Assembly: GCF_002994745.2 (NCBI RefSeq)
Contig: NC_037093.1
Location: 18,115,555 to 18,179,554, forward strand
Source of the DNA: Rosa chinensis
Taxonomy: Eukaryota; Streptophyta; Magnoliopsida; Rosales; Rosaceae
Reading direction: 5' to 3'
Length of the DNA: 64,000 nucleotides
Positions 46,232-58,466 of this stretch are shown in pieces. Both the position numbers and the translations under genes were made by a program. The notes under the pieces were generated by a model. The model was given only the letters and a program-made list of their open reading frames with translations. It was not told the DNA's origin and did not search any database. Numbering within the stretch: the stretch's first letter is position 1; each line of letters starts with the position of its first letter.

Positions 46232-46945
46232 TGTTTGAGCCCAAAAGTATTTTTGGCAATATCCTTTAGAGGATTGCCTGTGGCGGGCTGTTACCTGTGG
46301 CCCAAAAATAAGTTTACTATGGTTTTGGGTTGCAGTTTCACCCATTCTGGAGTCCATAAGGAAAACGAGCCCTTATAGGATTCAAGTAGCAGAGGTCAAT
46401 AGGAATCTTTAATCAATAATCCTTCTATGGCAAGGAACCACCGAAACCTTATGTATAAATATCAGGTATCAAAGGTTAACAAGACACAATCTCTTAATCA
46501 ACTAATCGCATAGATTATCCAAAATCTCTCTAGAGCAAACCTACCTTCAACCTAGTTTAAACCAGCGAAGCGTTGCCCTAGCAACCCAGTGAAGCTAAAG
46601 TCAAGCTTTAGCAAACCTTGTGCTTTCTCCTACGTCCCGCTGATTTCTCTGGTTAGCCTACAACGCTAAGTATCGATTTGGTGAAGCAAGAGATCACACC
46701 GAAAGTCCTTATCCGTAAGGCATAGAAAAGAACCCTTTGACGAGGTTGGTGCACTCCTCGTCCACAGTGTTTGAGAAGAAGTCAGGTCAACGGACGCCCG
46801 ACGACTACAGCCTTGTTGTTGACACGCTCGCTCACACATCCAAAAGAGATTGTTTGCTAGTCCAAACTAGGTCGCAGCCAAACACTATCAGCAGTTAGAT
46901 TTTATCTAATTCAATTCTCCCGGGCCAAGAAGGTGAACCCCAACA
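46232..46945 (+). repeat. 3' LTR of the Tat-type Ty3 element
   Basis: Starts TGTTTGAGCCC, ends CCCCAACA (714 bp). The left boundary is fixed by the polypurine tract. No matching 5' LTR is seen in this window. Confidence 0.75.
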
Positions 46946-48482
46946 GTTCACGCAATTCTGATATAGTTGGCTATGATAGGGGCACATGGAACCAGACCAA
47001 AGCTGGAAAGCCTCTCTATGTCAGTGGAATGGGTTATAGGTCACAAGTCATAGGTTGTTTCAAGATATTTCAATGTACCCGCATAAAAGGCCTTTACTCC
47101 AACACATACCAACTTTCAAACAAACAATAGTTGAACAAGTCATGCACACATCGATGTAGAATTCAAATAAGATACCCTAGAGCTAAAGATAAGAGTCATA
47201 ACTCATAAGACAATATATAGCATCATCCAACGAACAGTAATTATGTCCGGAAAATTCTAAAGTGCTGGGTTGTTTGCTATACAACTATTTTTTTGAAATA
47301 TTTTAGACCGTTGGATTAATAATATATCCAACGGCCCTGAATATTTAAAAGGTTGGTAACCTGTTTACCCCTTAACCAAATCATTAGTAATTAATTATAG
47401 AATCTTTTTCTCTAAAAAATATAAAAGTAATGAGTCTTTTATTACTAATTAAGTACATCATTAGTACTTTCCTTAATCAATTATAATTGAGGTCTACTTT
47501 GGGTAATTTATAATTAAATCAAATAATTACTTATATGATGACAATATATTACCTTTTAGATGTGGAAACATAATTCTATTATGGTACTTATTCCACATAT
47601 GATCATATTTATTATTAAAAAAAAAAAGGAAGAAATGACAAAAAATGTTGTTAAAAATGTCTTCTTTTTGGTAATTACAAGGTCTAGGACCACATTTACA
47701 AGTTTATGAATCATTTTATAAAATTAAAAACGAATGTGTTGTTTTGGGTGGTAATTCTTCATATTTTAGACTAAATAGAGCATGTGTTCTCATTCACATA
47801 ATAGAGTTCTCAACTGTGTAATTGGGTGGTATCTTGCGTAATGTTCCTCATTGAGAAAATATTTACATCATTGACAGCGATTATTACGAATATAAGGATA
47901 AATAATTAAAAATATTGTAATAAATGTCCTGTTTGTGGTAATTACAAGGTCTAAGACAACATATACCAGTTTATGAACTATTTTACAAAATTGACAACAA
48001 ATGTGTTGTACAAGTGGTAAATCTTCAAATTTCATATCAAATAGAGCATGTGTCTTCATTCACGTAATAGAGGTATCGAATGTGTAATTGGGTGGTAGTG
48101 TGGTACCTTGTGTAATCTTCCTCATTAAGAAAATAATTACGTCTCTGACAAAGCTTATTACAAATATAAGGACAAATGATCAAAAATATTATAATAAATG
48201 TCATGTTTGTGGTAATTACAAGGTCTAAGACAACATATACAAATTTATGAACTGTTTTATTTTACAAAATTGACGATAAATGTGTTGTACAAGTGGTAAA
48301 TCTTTGTATTTCATACCAAATAGAGAATGTGCCTTCATTCACGTAATATAGTTCTCGAATGTGTAATTGAGTGGTATCTTGTGTAATCTTTCTCATTGAG
48401 AAAATAATTACATCTCTGACAAGACTTATTACAAATATAAGGACAAATGATTAAAAATGTTGTAATAAATGTCCTGTCTGTG

Positions 48483-51400
48483 CAGGGCCGGCCCTGAGTT
48501 TTTAGGGGCTCAAGGCGAAAAACAAAAATGGGGCTCCCCAACTTAAAATATATTCACAATTTTTTCTCGCTTTAAAAGTAAGTTGGTAAGTTTAAACAAT
48601 ATACAATTACTAGTAACACAGCAATATAGCAATCCCAATATCATTTGCCAAAATACTATATTAGTTCAAGTAAAGAACTCAAAATTACAAAAATCAATAT
48701 TGTTATTACTGAAAAATTACCCTTCTTGCATTCTTAGCCGCAAAAGTTTCAACTAAGCTTGAATATTCAAGCTTTTCAACTAAATCTTTTTCAATCAATA
48801 ACATTGCTAAACCATTCAGTCTTTCCTATGACATAGTTGATCGAAGATAAGATTTGATCAACTTCAATTTTGAAAAGCTTCTCTCAGCAGAGGCAACAGT
48901 AACCGGTATGGTTAACAAAATTCTGTAAGCAATCCAAGCATTTGGGTAACAACCATCCATTTGCTTCAAGTAGTTCAATACTCCAACTGCCCTTTTTGTT
49001 TCTTTTGGTATTGCTCCTTTCAAGTACCTCAACTCAGAAAATAGGTCACTTCCATTAATGTCAAAAACATCACCATCCTTCAATAAATCTTCAAGATTCA
49101 TACAATAGTTCATCAAACTTTTATTATCTGTAGACTTCAACTTCTCCAACTTAAATAAAAATCCAAAGTCTTCTTCATATTTCTTAAATTGTTCAAACCT
49201 ACTTTGAAGTGAAGAAAGAGCTTGATCAATTATATAATAAAAGTAACCAACCTTAAATGATTCTAAAGTTGATTGTGTCACCTCTTCTTCATTGTCGCTA
49301 TCATCAAAATGCTTCTTTTTTCTAATCGTTCTCTTTTCACGGAATATGGCTTCAATTTTCATCTCACTTGCAATTTTTTTAGCTATGGTCAAGGCCTCAT
49401 CAAATCCAGTTTCTCTATAGTTCTGCATAAATTAAATAAGCTTTTCCAATTCTTCGATAGCAATATCAATATGCATGTCTTCAGTTAGAAGAATTTTACT
49501 GACAGTATTGATAGCAAGCAACAAATCATACCAAATAACCATGCCGAACAAGAATTCAAAATTCTCCATTTCATATGTTGCCATGCATTCGGCATCAGAC
49601 CTCGTTTTGGAATCATCACCATTTTTTGCCAAGTAAGCTAACGCATCTCTTATTTGGGGAGCTTGGTATCTAAATGCTTTTACACTTTCAACACGACTTT
49701 CCCATCGAGTTTCAGACAATGGTTTAAGAGTGAGACCTTCCACATGATCCCTGAAAACTTGCCACAGCTTTGTAGAAGATGAGAAGAATGAATATATTCG
49801 TTGTACCACTCCAAAAAAATAATCAGCCTTAGGAGTACAATTAGCCATATCACAAATTGCAAGATTCAAACTATGACAACCACAAGGCGTATATAATGCT
49901 CTAGGATTTACCTCAAGAAGTCTCTTCTGCACACCCTTGTGTTTTCCTCTCATATTAGAGCCATTGTCATATCCCTGTCCTCGTATATCACCAATATCAA
50001 GTGTAAGAGTGTTCAGTGCATTTACAAGCTCATTAAATAGTCCAAGCCCCGATGTATCATCCACCTTTAAAAATTCCAAAAAGAATTCTCTTACCACAAT
50101 CGGACTTGCTGTAATATCAACATAACGGACAACAAGAGACATTTGTTCCTTATGACTTGCATCTGGAGTGCAATCAAGAATAACTGAAAAGTACTTTGCT
50201 TCTTTGATCGTTGCAATGATGGAAGTTTTTACCTCATTTGCTAATAGCTGAATCATTTCATTTTGGATCTTGTGACTCAAGTAGTGGTAATGAGTTTCTT
50301 TTTTTAAAATACGCCAAACATGTTCTTGCATCACCGGATCAAATTCAGCAATCATCTCAATCACTTGTAAGAAAATCCCATTGTTCTCCTCATACACTTT
50401 CTCATTATCCCCACGAAATGCCAAATTATTTTTCGAAAGTCTTTTCACAACAGTTAGGATTCTCAAGAGTACCTGTCTCCAATGTTCTCTCTCCTTCTTT
50501 ATTTGTTCTTCCACAGCTTGATCAATTGTTGCATTCTTTTTCAATCTTGTTTCCAGCTCAATCCAACTAGTAAAGCAACTGATGTGTTGACTATTTCTTT
50601 CATGGCTTGCAAGCCTTGCACTCATATTTTTCCAATCATTCAATCCTTCATTAGCAAATTGACCCAATAAAGTCTTGTTGTGGTCTTGCTTGAACAATTT
50701 ACAACAAAAGCAAAATACCTTGTCTAACGAAACTGAGTAAATCAACCACCTCATGTTCTTCTTTTCACCATTAGGAAAGACACGAAAATAATGTGTGGGA
50801 CTGAAATGTCTCCCCAAGTCATCAACCGGAAAGGTAAGATCATTCTCTCTTTTAGGACCTCTTTCAACTAAAAAATCTCTGACATTTTGTTTAATCTTAT
50901 CCCAATTTCCTGGATCATCAACGTCAAATGGAAAGTCAAATTCTGCACTTGAATCTTTGTTTTGATCATCTTCAACAATGATATTTTCTTCCTCATTCAC
51001 TGGAAGATTTGGTTCGTCCATACCACCACTATCATTTATAGGAATATCACCATTTTCATTGGCATTAAGACCTTGACTTGATTCTGCACTCTCATTTTCA
51101 TTCATTAACTGATCATGTTCTTCAACATCCTTCTCATTCTCATTCTCACATATTTTTGGATCAGCTGAAGTCTGTGCTTGTTTATTATTTGTGTTGAAGT
51201 ACTTACTAAGAGATCCGGCTTGAAGCTTAACTAATGCATCTCTCTTTTGCTTCTCTTTTCTTTTTTGAGCACCAGAAGGATATTTTCTAATTGGAGCCAT
51301 AATATTATAACCTGCAAAAGACAAAAATTTAGCTCACTCAACAAAAATATTCGTCTGCACAGTAAACAAACTATTTTGGTCCCCCAAAAAGCTTCAAAAT

Positions 51401-52102
51401 TTAGCATATATATATATATATATAATGACTAAAATATGATGACTATAACAAAGAAGGCTGATCATATATTCATGATATATGTAAAATAAGAAGAGTGCTA
51501 GATTTGTCTTCTGTGCATACCAAAGAAAAAAAAAAAAGGAATCAAGGATGCACTACGGCACTAGTACCAGTTACCCATTCCATTAACAATTAACAAAGAA
51601 TCAAGGATGCATTTATATCATATTTCATAATTAGTTATGATCTTCAGTCGAATCAAACAAGGGAAAAAAGTAAAGAAAACAGACTCAAAAAACTTAATCA
51701 TTGATTCATTGAAAAGTTGGATTTGCAAAGAATGATTAGACTTACCCAACGAAATTTCGGTGCTGGTCTGAGACTCTGAGTAGTCTCAAAAATCCTTCTT
51801 GCCAAATGTCAATTGCCCCAATTCCCAAATCTGCTAGAAATTCAGAAAATCAATAAAACAACAACTAACAGAAGAAGAACAAGAAAATCAAAATTCTAAT
51901 TGCAGATGATGATGATTATTGGCTACCGGGCGACGATGAATCGATGATGATGATGAATTACCTGTTACTCTGTTAGGTTAGAGATGTGAGAAATTGGGAT
52001 TATGGAGAAGTGAGGGGGAAGAACGAGACGACGAGTAGCTGCGTCTAAGAAGAAGTGAACAACAATATATCTATAGATGTCTCCAGTTTTTTTTTTTTTT
52101 TT

Positions 52103-52135
<33 letters not shown>

Positions 52136-52215
52136 CTTGATTTAATTTTGGGGGCCCATGAAGTTTGGGGGCTATAAGCACAAGCCTGCTGGGCCTATAC
52201 CCAGGGCCGGCCCTG
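48483..52215 (-). mobile_element. Near-complete hAT transposon with DUF4371 transposase
   Basis: Both ends carry CAGGGCCGGCCCTG, a 14-bp perfect palindrome, with the exact 8-bp duplication TGTCTGTG at 48475-48482 and 52216-52223. Length 3,733 bp, one transposase gene on the minus strand, with a leader region and possible intron at 51330-52080. An AT microsatellite lies at 52105-52132. The structure is that of an autonomous element apart from two in-frame stops. Confidence 0.95.
48706..51324 (-). pseudogene. hAT transposase, TTF zinc finger / DUF4371 / dimerisation domain, two nonsense codons
   Basis: A single frame of 872 codons from ATG at 51324 to TAA at 48706. It has an acidic N-terminal region; a TTF-type zinc finger near residues 190-260 (VFCFCCKLF...); DUF4371 with the catalytic part KYFSVILDCTPDASHKEQMS and the second Asp region DIRGQGYDNGSNM; CGCHSLNL; and a C-terminal hAT dimerisation region (PVTVASAERSFSKLKLIKSY). 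In-frame stops occur only at 49432-49434 (TAA) and 48826-48828 (TAG; family relatives have Gln there, so CAG-to-TAG is likely). No frameshifts are seen, so inactivation is recent, or the upstream 630-residue product is still made. It excises and reinserts hAT DNA. Confidence 0.93.
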
Positions 52216-53675
52216 TGTCTGTGGTAATTACAAGTCTAAGACAACATTTACCAATTTATGAACCATTTTATAAAACTGACGACGATTGTGTTGTACAAGC
52301 GGTAAATCTTCATATTTATACCAAATAGAGCATGTGTCCTCATTCACATAATATAGTTCTCGATTGTGTAACTGGGGTAAACATTTTGGTATTTACTCCA
52401 TTTAGGATAATATTTACTGGTATATAGACAATATTACAAATTGATGATAAATGTGTTGTTAAATTGGTAATATTTTTTTTTTAAATTGCCATGTGTAAAA
52501 ATTTGAATGGGTAACCTGATGACCAATTCATCATGTTACCATTATATTAAATTGTTATATATTAAAAAAATAAAAATAAAAGGTATGGGATACGGGAGGG
52601 TATTGTAGCCTGATGTCCTTAATTTCTTCATAAAGTCGAGCATTCAATGGTTGGGTGGAAATATTGTGCATACCTGACACATTCTAGTTCTGGTTATTTT
52701 TAAAGCGAAAGCAAAGTGAACCTAACAGTGCCCCTAAACGAGGAAAATAAAGAAATGCCGACTTTTCTTCATTTTCTTATTTTCTTTTGGTTTTATGAAA
52801 AATTGCTAACTTGTACATTTTGTGAAAATGATGCATTTGATTGAGATGTAATATAACATTAATCATTTAGGAAACGTGTTGTATCTATATTTGAAATTAA
52901 GAAAGCAAATGTTTTCTGGGTCGTCAATCCTCATAAAAAAAATACATATCAATTTCTTGCAGCAGTATTTAGCTATTTCGTTTCAACATTAGTTTGCATT
53001 GTCCTCATCCAAATGGTTAAGTGCCCCTGGGTTTCTAGATTCATGAGTCATATGTTTTGACTTGCATATGTATATGGTTTAATTAGAATATTACAACACT
53101 ACCAAGAAAAATGACTGGGAAAAATTTAAAAGAGGATATGTTTTGACTAATTGACTTGCATACATATATGGTTTAGAATATTAGAACACCAACAAGAAAA
53201 ATGATTGGGAATTGAAAGAGATAGGTGCTGATGAAACTAACAAAGCAAACACAGAAGCTCAAACAGAGAATATGAGACAATTCAAAGAATGTCATGGACT
53301 AATAATGTCACAGATCGCCTGATGCATACATGAGTATAATAATCCCGTACATTGATACTGTAATGAATTGACCAGAAGGCTTATATATAAATATGTGCGT
53401 GTCTGTGTGTGTATAATATCCAGAAGACATGCAGGAGTTGACAAAATTAGCCAGATCGATTGTTAATTATTGCAAGAATAAGATCAGAAAAGAAAAAGAT
53501 ATAAATTATAAACTGATTCGAAAAGATGTAACCAACAAGATCGAAGATCGAAAGACTGAAACATGATGTCGTCTAGTACTAATTAATATTGCAACTATGG
53601 ATTAAGCAAGTCTCATTCTCATCTGTTAGGTAGTTAAATTGTTAATTTGCTAGCTGAAGCTCGTTTTGTCGGAAA

Positions 53676-54205
53676 TGTTAGATTCAATATGAAACATAAA
53701 CATATAACTCAAGTATACTATCTCAAATGTTAGATCAATGTTATGAAATAAAATCATAAAACTAACTTGGTGGATTGCTGCCGTTATCCATCTAGTGATC
53801 TGCTGCCATTATCTATCTGATCTTCTCCTAGATACACACCGTATCTCTCTTTATTGCTTGATGGGACAAACTCAATGAGAGTGTTTTATGTTCTAGCAGG
53901 GATCAAATACAAATTCCTCTTTATTTATAAAGCTGTTCAACACAGTAGTTACATGGCAGTTCCTTCCATCAAGGAACTGTCAAAATAACTTCCTAATAGA
54001 TTTGTCTGAATAACCACACATTTGAATTTGAAATTCTTTAACAGATATTCTAATATATAAACTTAATTCGATTACTTAATAAGTTTATATATCTTGGTTA
54101 ATGTATTTACATTTGAATTCAAAATAGCTCATTTACATTAACTGATGCATACAACATATAATAGCTAGTTCATATCTATTGTTGTGCAATCGGTATGATC
54201 TTACA
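53676..54205 (-). repeat. Copia 3' LTR
   Basis: 530 bp; the minus strand begins TGTAAGATCAT and ends ATCTAACA. Just inside it (54206-54216) the minus strand shows the polypurine tract AGTGGGAGAT. Confidence 0.95.
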
Positions 54206-54677
54206 ATCTCCCACTGAACTAGATATTGTATGATGTATATATACCATGTAAATAACCTATTTCTTAATTGTGCACTTGAATTCAAAAATACTATCTGTTT
54301 TACAAAACCCTGTCAATTAAGATTTACTAAGCTGAATCATAGAAGAGAATGACAAATTAGCAAGTTGCCAGTCTTTTATAATCACATCATAGTAATCAAA
54401 ATTACATGGATTACCTCAAGTGTGATCATGCTTGTTATGTAATAATCGACTTTCACAAGCATTAGTGATCCTGATGGAGTTATTCAAACTGCATATTTGC
54501 TTATGTGAAATCAGCAACGTCTAAATGTATATACATGCTAAATTATGCAGTACTATATTTGAATAAAACAATTTCATTCAAAATTATATGAATGAACTTG
54601 ATAATGACTGATATGATTAATAACAATGCATTACTAAATAGTTGCAATACATACTAGTAACTTAGTGAAATACATAA

Positions 54678-56825
54678 CTAACCATCAATACTGCCTAAAA
54701 CTCCCATATTTTCCACATGTCTGATGAACACAGAAACTGGCAATGCTTTGGTCAATGGATCTGCAAGTTGGTCTTTTGTACCTATTTTGGTCACCTCTAC
54801 TTCATTGTCTCTCATACTTTCTCTCACAGAGAAATACTTAACATCAATGTTTCTAGATCTAGAAGTCCTTTTGTTGTTCTTTGAAAAGAACACAGCAGTT
54901 GCATTGTCACAGTAAATGGTCAATGGCCTTTCAATTGAATCCACCACTTTCATTCTTGAAATAAAATTTCTCAACCACAAAGCATGTGCAATAGCTTCAA
55001 ATATTACAATGCATTCTACTTGAAAGGTTGAAGTAGCAGTTAATGATTGCTTATTAGTCTTCCATGAGATAACTCCGCCAGCAAACATGAAAATATATCC
55101 AGATGTTGATTTCAAGTCATCCAAGTCTTGTTTGTATGAAGCATCTGTATAACATTCCACTTTCAATTCTTGATCTTCAATCCTTTTGTATACCAGCATG
55201 TGATCTCTGGTAGATTTCAAATATTTCAAAACTTTCTTTCCAGCAACCCAATGTTCATGTCCAGCATTTGATTGATATCGATCTGGACAACATATTAACA
55301 ACAAAACTTATATCTGGCCTGGTACAATCCTGTGCATACACGAGACTTCCAACCAATCTAGCATAAGGTACATTCTCCATGGTTTTTCTCTCTAGAACAT
55401 TTTGAGGACATTGCCATTTGTGCAGCTTATCACCTTTAGAAACAGGAGCACTTCCTGATCTGCATTTTTCTAAACCAAATCTCAGCAGCATCTTATCTAC
55501 GTAATTCTTTTGTGATAACCCCAACATGCATTGATTTATGTTTCTGCTGATTTCTATTCCAAGTACATAGTGAGCTTCCCCCATATCCTTCATGTCAAAG
55601 TTCTTCATCAAAAATTCTTTTGTGTCTTTCAGCAAACCAATATTGTTGCTGGCTAATAAGATATCATCCACATATAAAATTAGAAATATGAAATGACTCC
55701 CACTAACCTTGCAGTACACACACTCATCTAATTTATTTTCTTCAAAGCCAAAATCTGAAATCACAGCAGCAAAATTTTAAGTACCATTGTCTGGATGCCT
55801 ATTTGAGTCTATAGATGCACTTGTTGAGTTTGCAGATTTTCTTTTCATCCTCAATGAACCCTTCTGGTTGAAGCATGTAGATGTTTTCTTGCAAGTCTCC
55901 ATTTAAAAATGCTGTCTTAACATCCATCTAATGCAATTTTAGACCCTTCTGGTTGAAGCATGTAGATGTTTTCTTGCAAGTCTCCATTTAAAAATGCTGT
56001 CTTAACATCCATCTAATGCAATTCTAGATTGTAATGTGCAACCAAAGCCATTATAACTCTTAAGGCATCTTTAGTTGAGACTGGTGAAAAAGTCTCATTG
56101 TAATCTATACCCTCCTTCTGATTGTATCCTTTTGCCACAAGCCTAGCTTTGTATCTTTCAATCTTGCCATTTGCATCCCTTTTTGTTTTATAAACCCATT
56201 TGCAGCCAATTGGTTTCAAATTTGCAGTTCTATCTACTAATGTCCAAACTCCATTCTTTGACATGCTTTGCAGTTCATCTTCCATTGCTAACTTCCATTT
56301 GTGGCTGTTATTAGATTGCATAGCTTCTTTCAATGAAACAAGATCATTTTCTTCCCCCAAATCAAACTCAATTGCAGTCAAATATAGATGATAATCATTG
56401 GATATTGCAGATTTTCTTGATCTTTCTGATCTTCTCAAGACTTCATGTGCTTCTGCTGCTGGGATTTATGCATTTTCACTGTTCTGACCATCATCGTTTG
56501 GATAATTTTGATTTCCAAAATTGACTGCTTGAGATTGATTTTCAACTTGTGCTATTGGTATAAGTGCTTCACTAATCATCCGTGTTTCAGGTGGCACAAA
56601 TTCTGGAAAAATGAACCAATCATCCATGTTGTTATACATTTGATCAACACTGGTCCCTTCACTTACATCTTCATTCTGATCAAACATTTCATCATAGAAG
56701 GTTGCTCTATGTGTCTCAAAAATTCTGTTGATCCTTAAACGACAGTAAAATTTGAATCCTTTTGACTTCTCTGAATAACCAATAAAATATGAACTTATTG
56801 ATTTTGAGTCAAACTTGTCATTATC
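54678..56825 (-). pseudogene. Copia pol remnant: integrase tail, RT and RNase H
   Basis: From right to left on the minus strand: integrase C-terminal tail near 56680-56825 (FIGYSEKSKGFKFYC); acidic linker (56466-56687); RT start (GCKWVYKTKRDANGKIERYK, 56013-56438); motif A ([12 protein letters not shown]), present twice because of an 85-bp tandem duplication (55859-55943, 55944-56028); motif C LYVDDILLAS near 55660; RNase H (54678-55304) ending KDQLADPLTKALP. The duplication shifts the frame, and a TAG precedes motif A where Copia elements usually have Gln. The element cannot move without help. Confidence 0.92.
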
Positions 56826-57571
56826 TCCATTGTGTTAATTTGATTAATGCTCATTAGAAAATGCATAGTTGGATGAAATTAATCTAAATCAGTCATTCAT
56901 CATATATTCCAGTCTGACTATATACTAGAATTATATGCATATCCCAAATGTTAATTCATATAGAATAAACATTTTAAATGAATCACATACAGATAGATAA
57001 ATAAACATATATCATGTTCAAGATGCTGGTATCATTTGTGATACACTTATCTCTAACGATATATTTATGAATGTTTATTATCAAATATATGTTAAACTAA
57101 AAAGTCTAATCTTGATATCCAAACGCTTTGGAAGTTAGATTTTAATTTAAACTTTTAAGTTTTCTTCATGTTTTCTTCTGTGAATGTATGTTCATAAATA
57201 TACATTACAGCTATTTTGATAGCATTGAATACATATGCAGAACACATTTAGAAAAAAAAATTCTATTTAGCCTATTGCATATATCAGTATAATCATGGCT
57301 ACTTTGGCAGCAATATGAATCTACATGAAATATGCAGTAGTTTATGAAGTTAGATACAATTTTCACATGTATATATATAACAAATAATAATTATATAATT
57401 CGATAAAAACAATACTCAGTTTATACAGATAACAGCAGTAAAATTCACTATCTCTTTGTATTTAATTGATATGCAGATATATTTATACGAACAATAACAC
57501 GTTATCATCAAGTCCCAGGATATATATAGATTTGCATTATAATAAGCATTGATCTAAATCTGAGCATAGTT
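56826..57571. other. Copia internal region without gag/protease/integrase
   Basis: AT-rich DNA between the primer binding site and the integrase tail. The expected roughly 2 kb of gag-protease-integrase is absent; no homology is seen in what remains. Confidence 0.6.
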
Positions 57572-57583
57572 GCTCTGATACCA
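57572..57583 (-). promoter_or_regulatory. tRNA-Met primer binding site of the Copia element
   Basis: The minus strand reads TGGTATCAGAGC two bases inside the 5' LTR. Confidence 0.93.
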
Positions 57584-57585
57584 AT

Positions 57586-58115
57586 TGTTAGATTCAATAT
57601 GAAACATAAACATATAACTCAAGTATACTATCTCAAATGTTAGATCAATGTTATGAAATAAAATCATAAAACTAACTTGGTGGATTGCTGCCGTTATCCA
57701 TCTGGTGATCTGCTGCCGTTATCTATCTGATCTTCTCCTAGATACACACTGTATCTCTCTTTATTGCTTGATGGGACAAACTCAATGAGAGTGTTTTATG
57801 TTCTAGCAGGGATCAAATACAAATTCCACTTTATTTATAAAGTTGTTCAACACAGTAGTTACATGGCAGTTCCTTCCATCAAGGAACTGTCAAAATAACT
57901 TCCTAATAGATTTGTCTGAATAACCACACATTTGAATTTGAAATTCTTTAACAGATATTCTAATATATAAACTTAATTCGATTACTTAATAAGTTTATAT
58001 ATCTTGGTTAATGTATTTACATTTGAATTCAAAATAGCTCATTTACATTAACTGATGCATACAACATATAATAGCTAGTTCATATCTATTGTTGTGCAAT
58101 CGGTATGATCTTATA
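57586..58115 (-). repeat. Copia 5' LTR
   Basis: 530 bp; the minus strand begins TATAAGATCAT (one base changed from TG) and ends ATCTAACA. Nearly identical to 53676-54205. Confidence 0.95.
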
Positions 58116-58466
58116 GGAAATGCATTAATCATGTCTTTGTAGTTTTATTTTTATCGTCCCCATATTTTAACCCAAAAATTGATCAAATATATATCGCTTT
58201 ACTTATCGCGCGCAGATGCATGCTTTGTCAAAAAAGACTTAAATGTAGAATTAATCGATCTGTTGTTCTTAATTTCTAGATTGTCAGCACCGAAAGCCAA
58301 ACGAAAATTGAACTAACATGCAGTATTCACCTTTTCAAAATAGGACATCTTTCTTCACCCTAAAAGAAAATTATGATTACTTCGCAGACAATTAAGCAAT
58401 AAGCTTCTTGAGCCAAAATGGGCAAACATAAATGAGGCCATGCCAGGGTGGACCAATTGCTTAAGC

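Larger units (their letters stand above)
23150..46945 (+). mobile_element. Decayed Ty3 (Gypsy) element, Tat lineage, with nested insertions
   Basis: Reading on +: gag remnant (23.15-24.05 kb), protease and RT (24.05-25.74), RNase H and archaeal-type RNase H (36.56-39.2), integrase (39.4-40.5), a non-coding region with antisense plant-mobile-domain ORFs (about 43-46 kb), a polypurine tract and one LTR (46232-46945). The additional RNase H and the antisense 3' ORF are typical of the Tat clade. No 5' LTR was found near 22.6-23.1 kb, so the left end is deleted or too diverged. The bulk of the length is later insertions: 25743-36562, 36964-38033 and 38523-38991. Confidence 0.85.
47655..52380. repeat. 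Tandem array, ~270-bp unit, split by a hAT transposon
   Basis: Units begin near 47655, 47922, 48196 and 48467, each starting AAATGTC.TGT.TGTGGTAA and sharing the whole unit (AATTACAAGGTCTAAGACAACAT and GAGCATGTG...CATTCAC parts). The fourth unit is cut by the hAT element at 48483-52215 and continues to about 52380. It has no coding frame. Confidence 0.88.
53676..58115 (-). mobile_element. Copia (Ty1) retrotransposon, internally deleted
   Basis: Two 530-bp LTRs (53676-54205, 57586-58115), flanked by the 5-bp duplication GGAAA at 53671-53675 and 58116-58120. The LTRs differ at about six positions by eye, so insertion is young. The primer binding site and polypurine tract put it on the minus strand. 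Gag, protease and most of the integrase are missing; only the integrase tail, RT and RNase H remain, with frame breaks. Copy A of the surrounding duplication has the empty site near 5025. Confidence 0.95.

Noticed and set aside
47655..48482. CRISPR-like array
   Set aside because: Units of about 270 bp repeat in full without spacers, in plant nuclear DNA; an ordinary tandem repeat.
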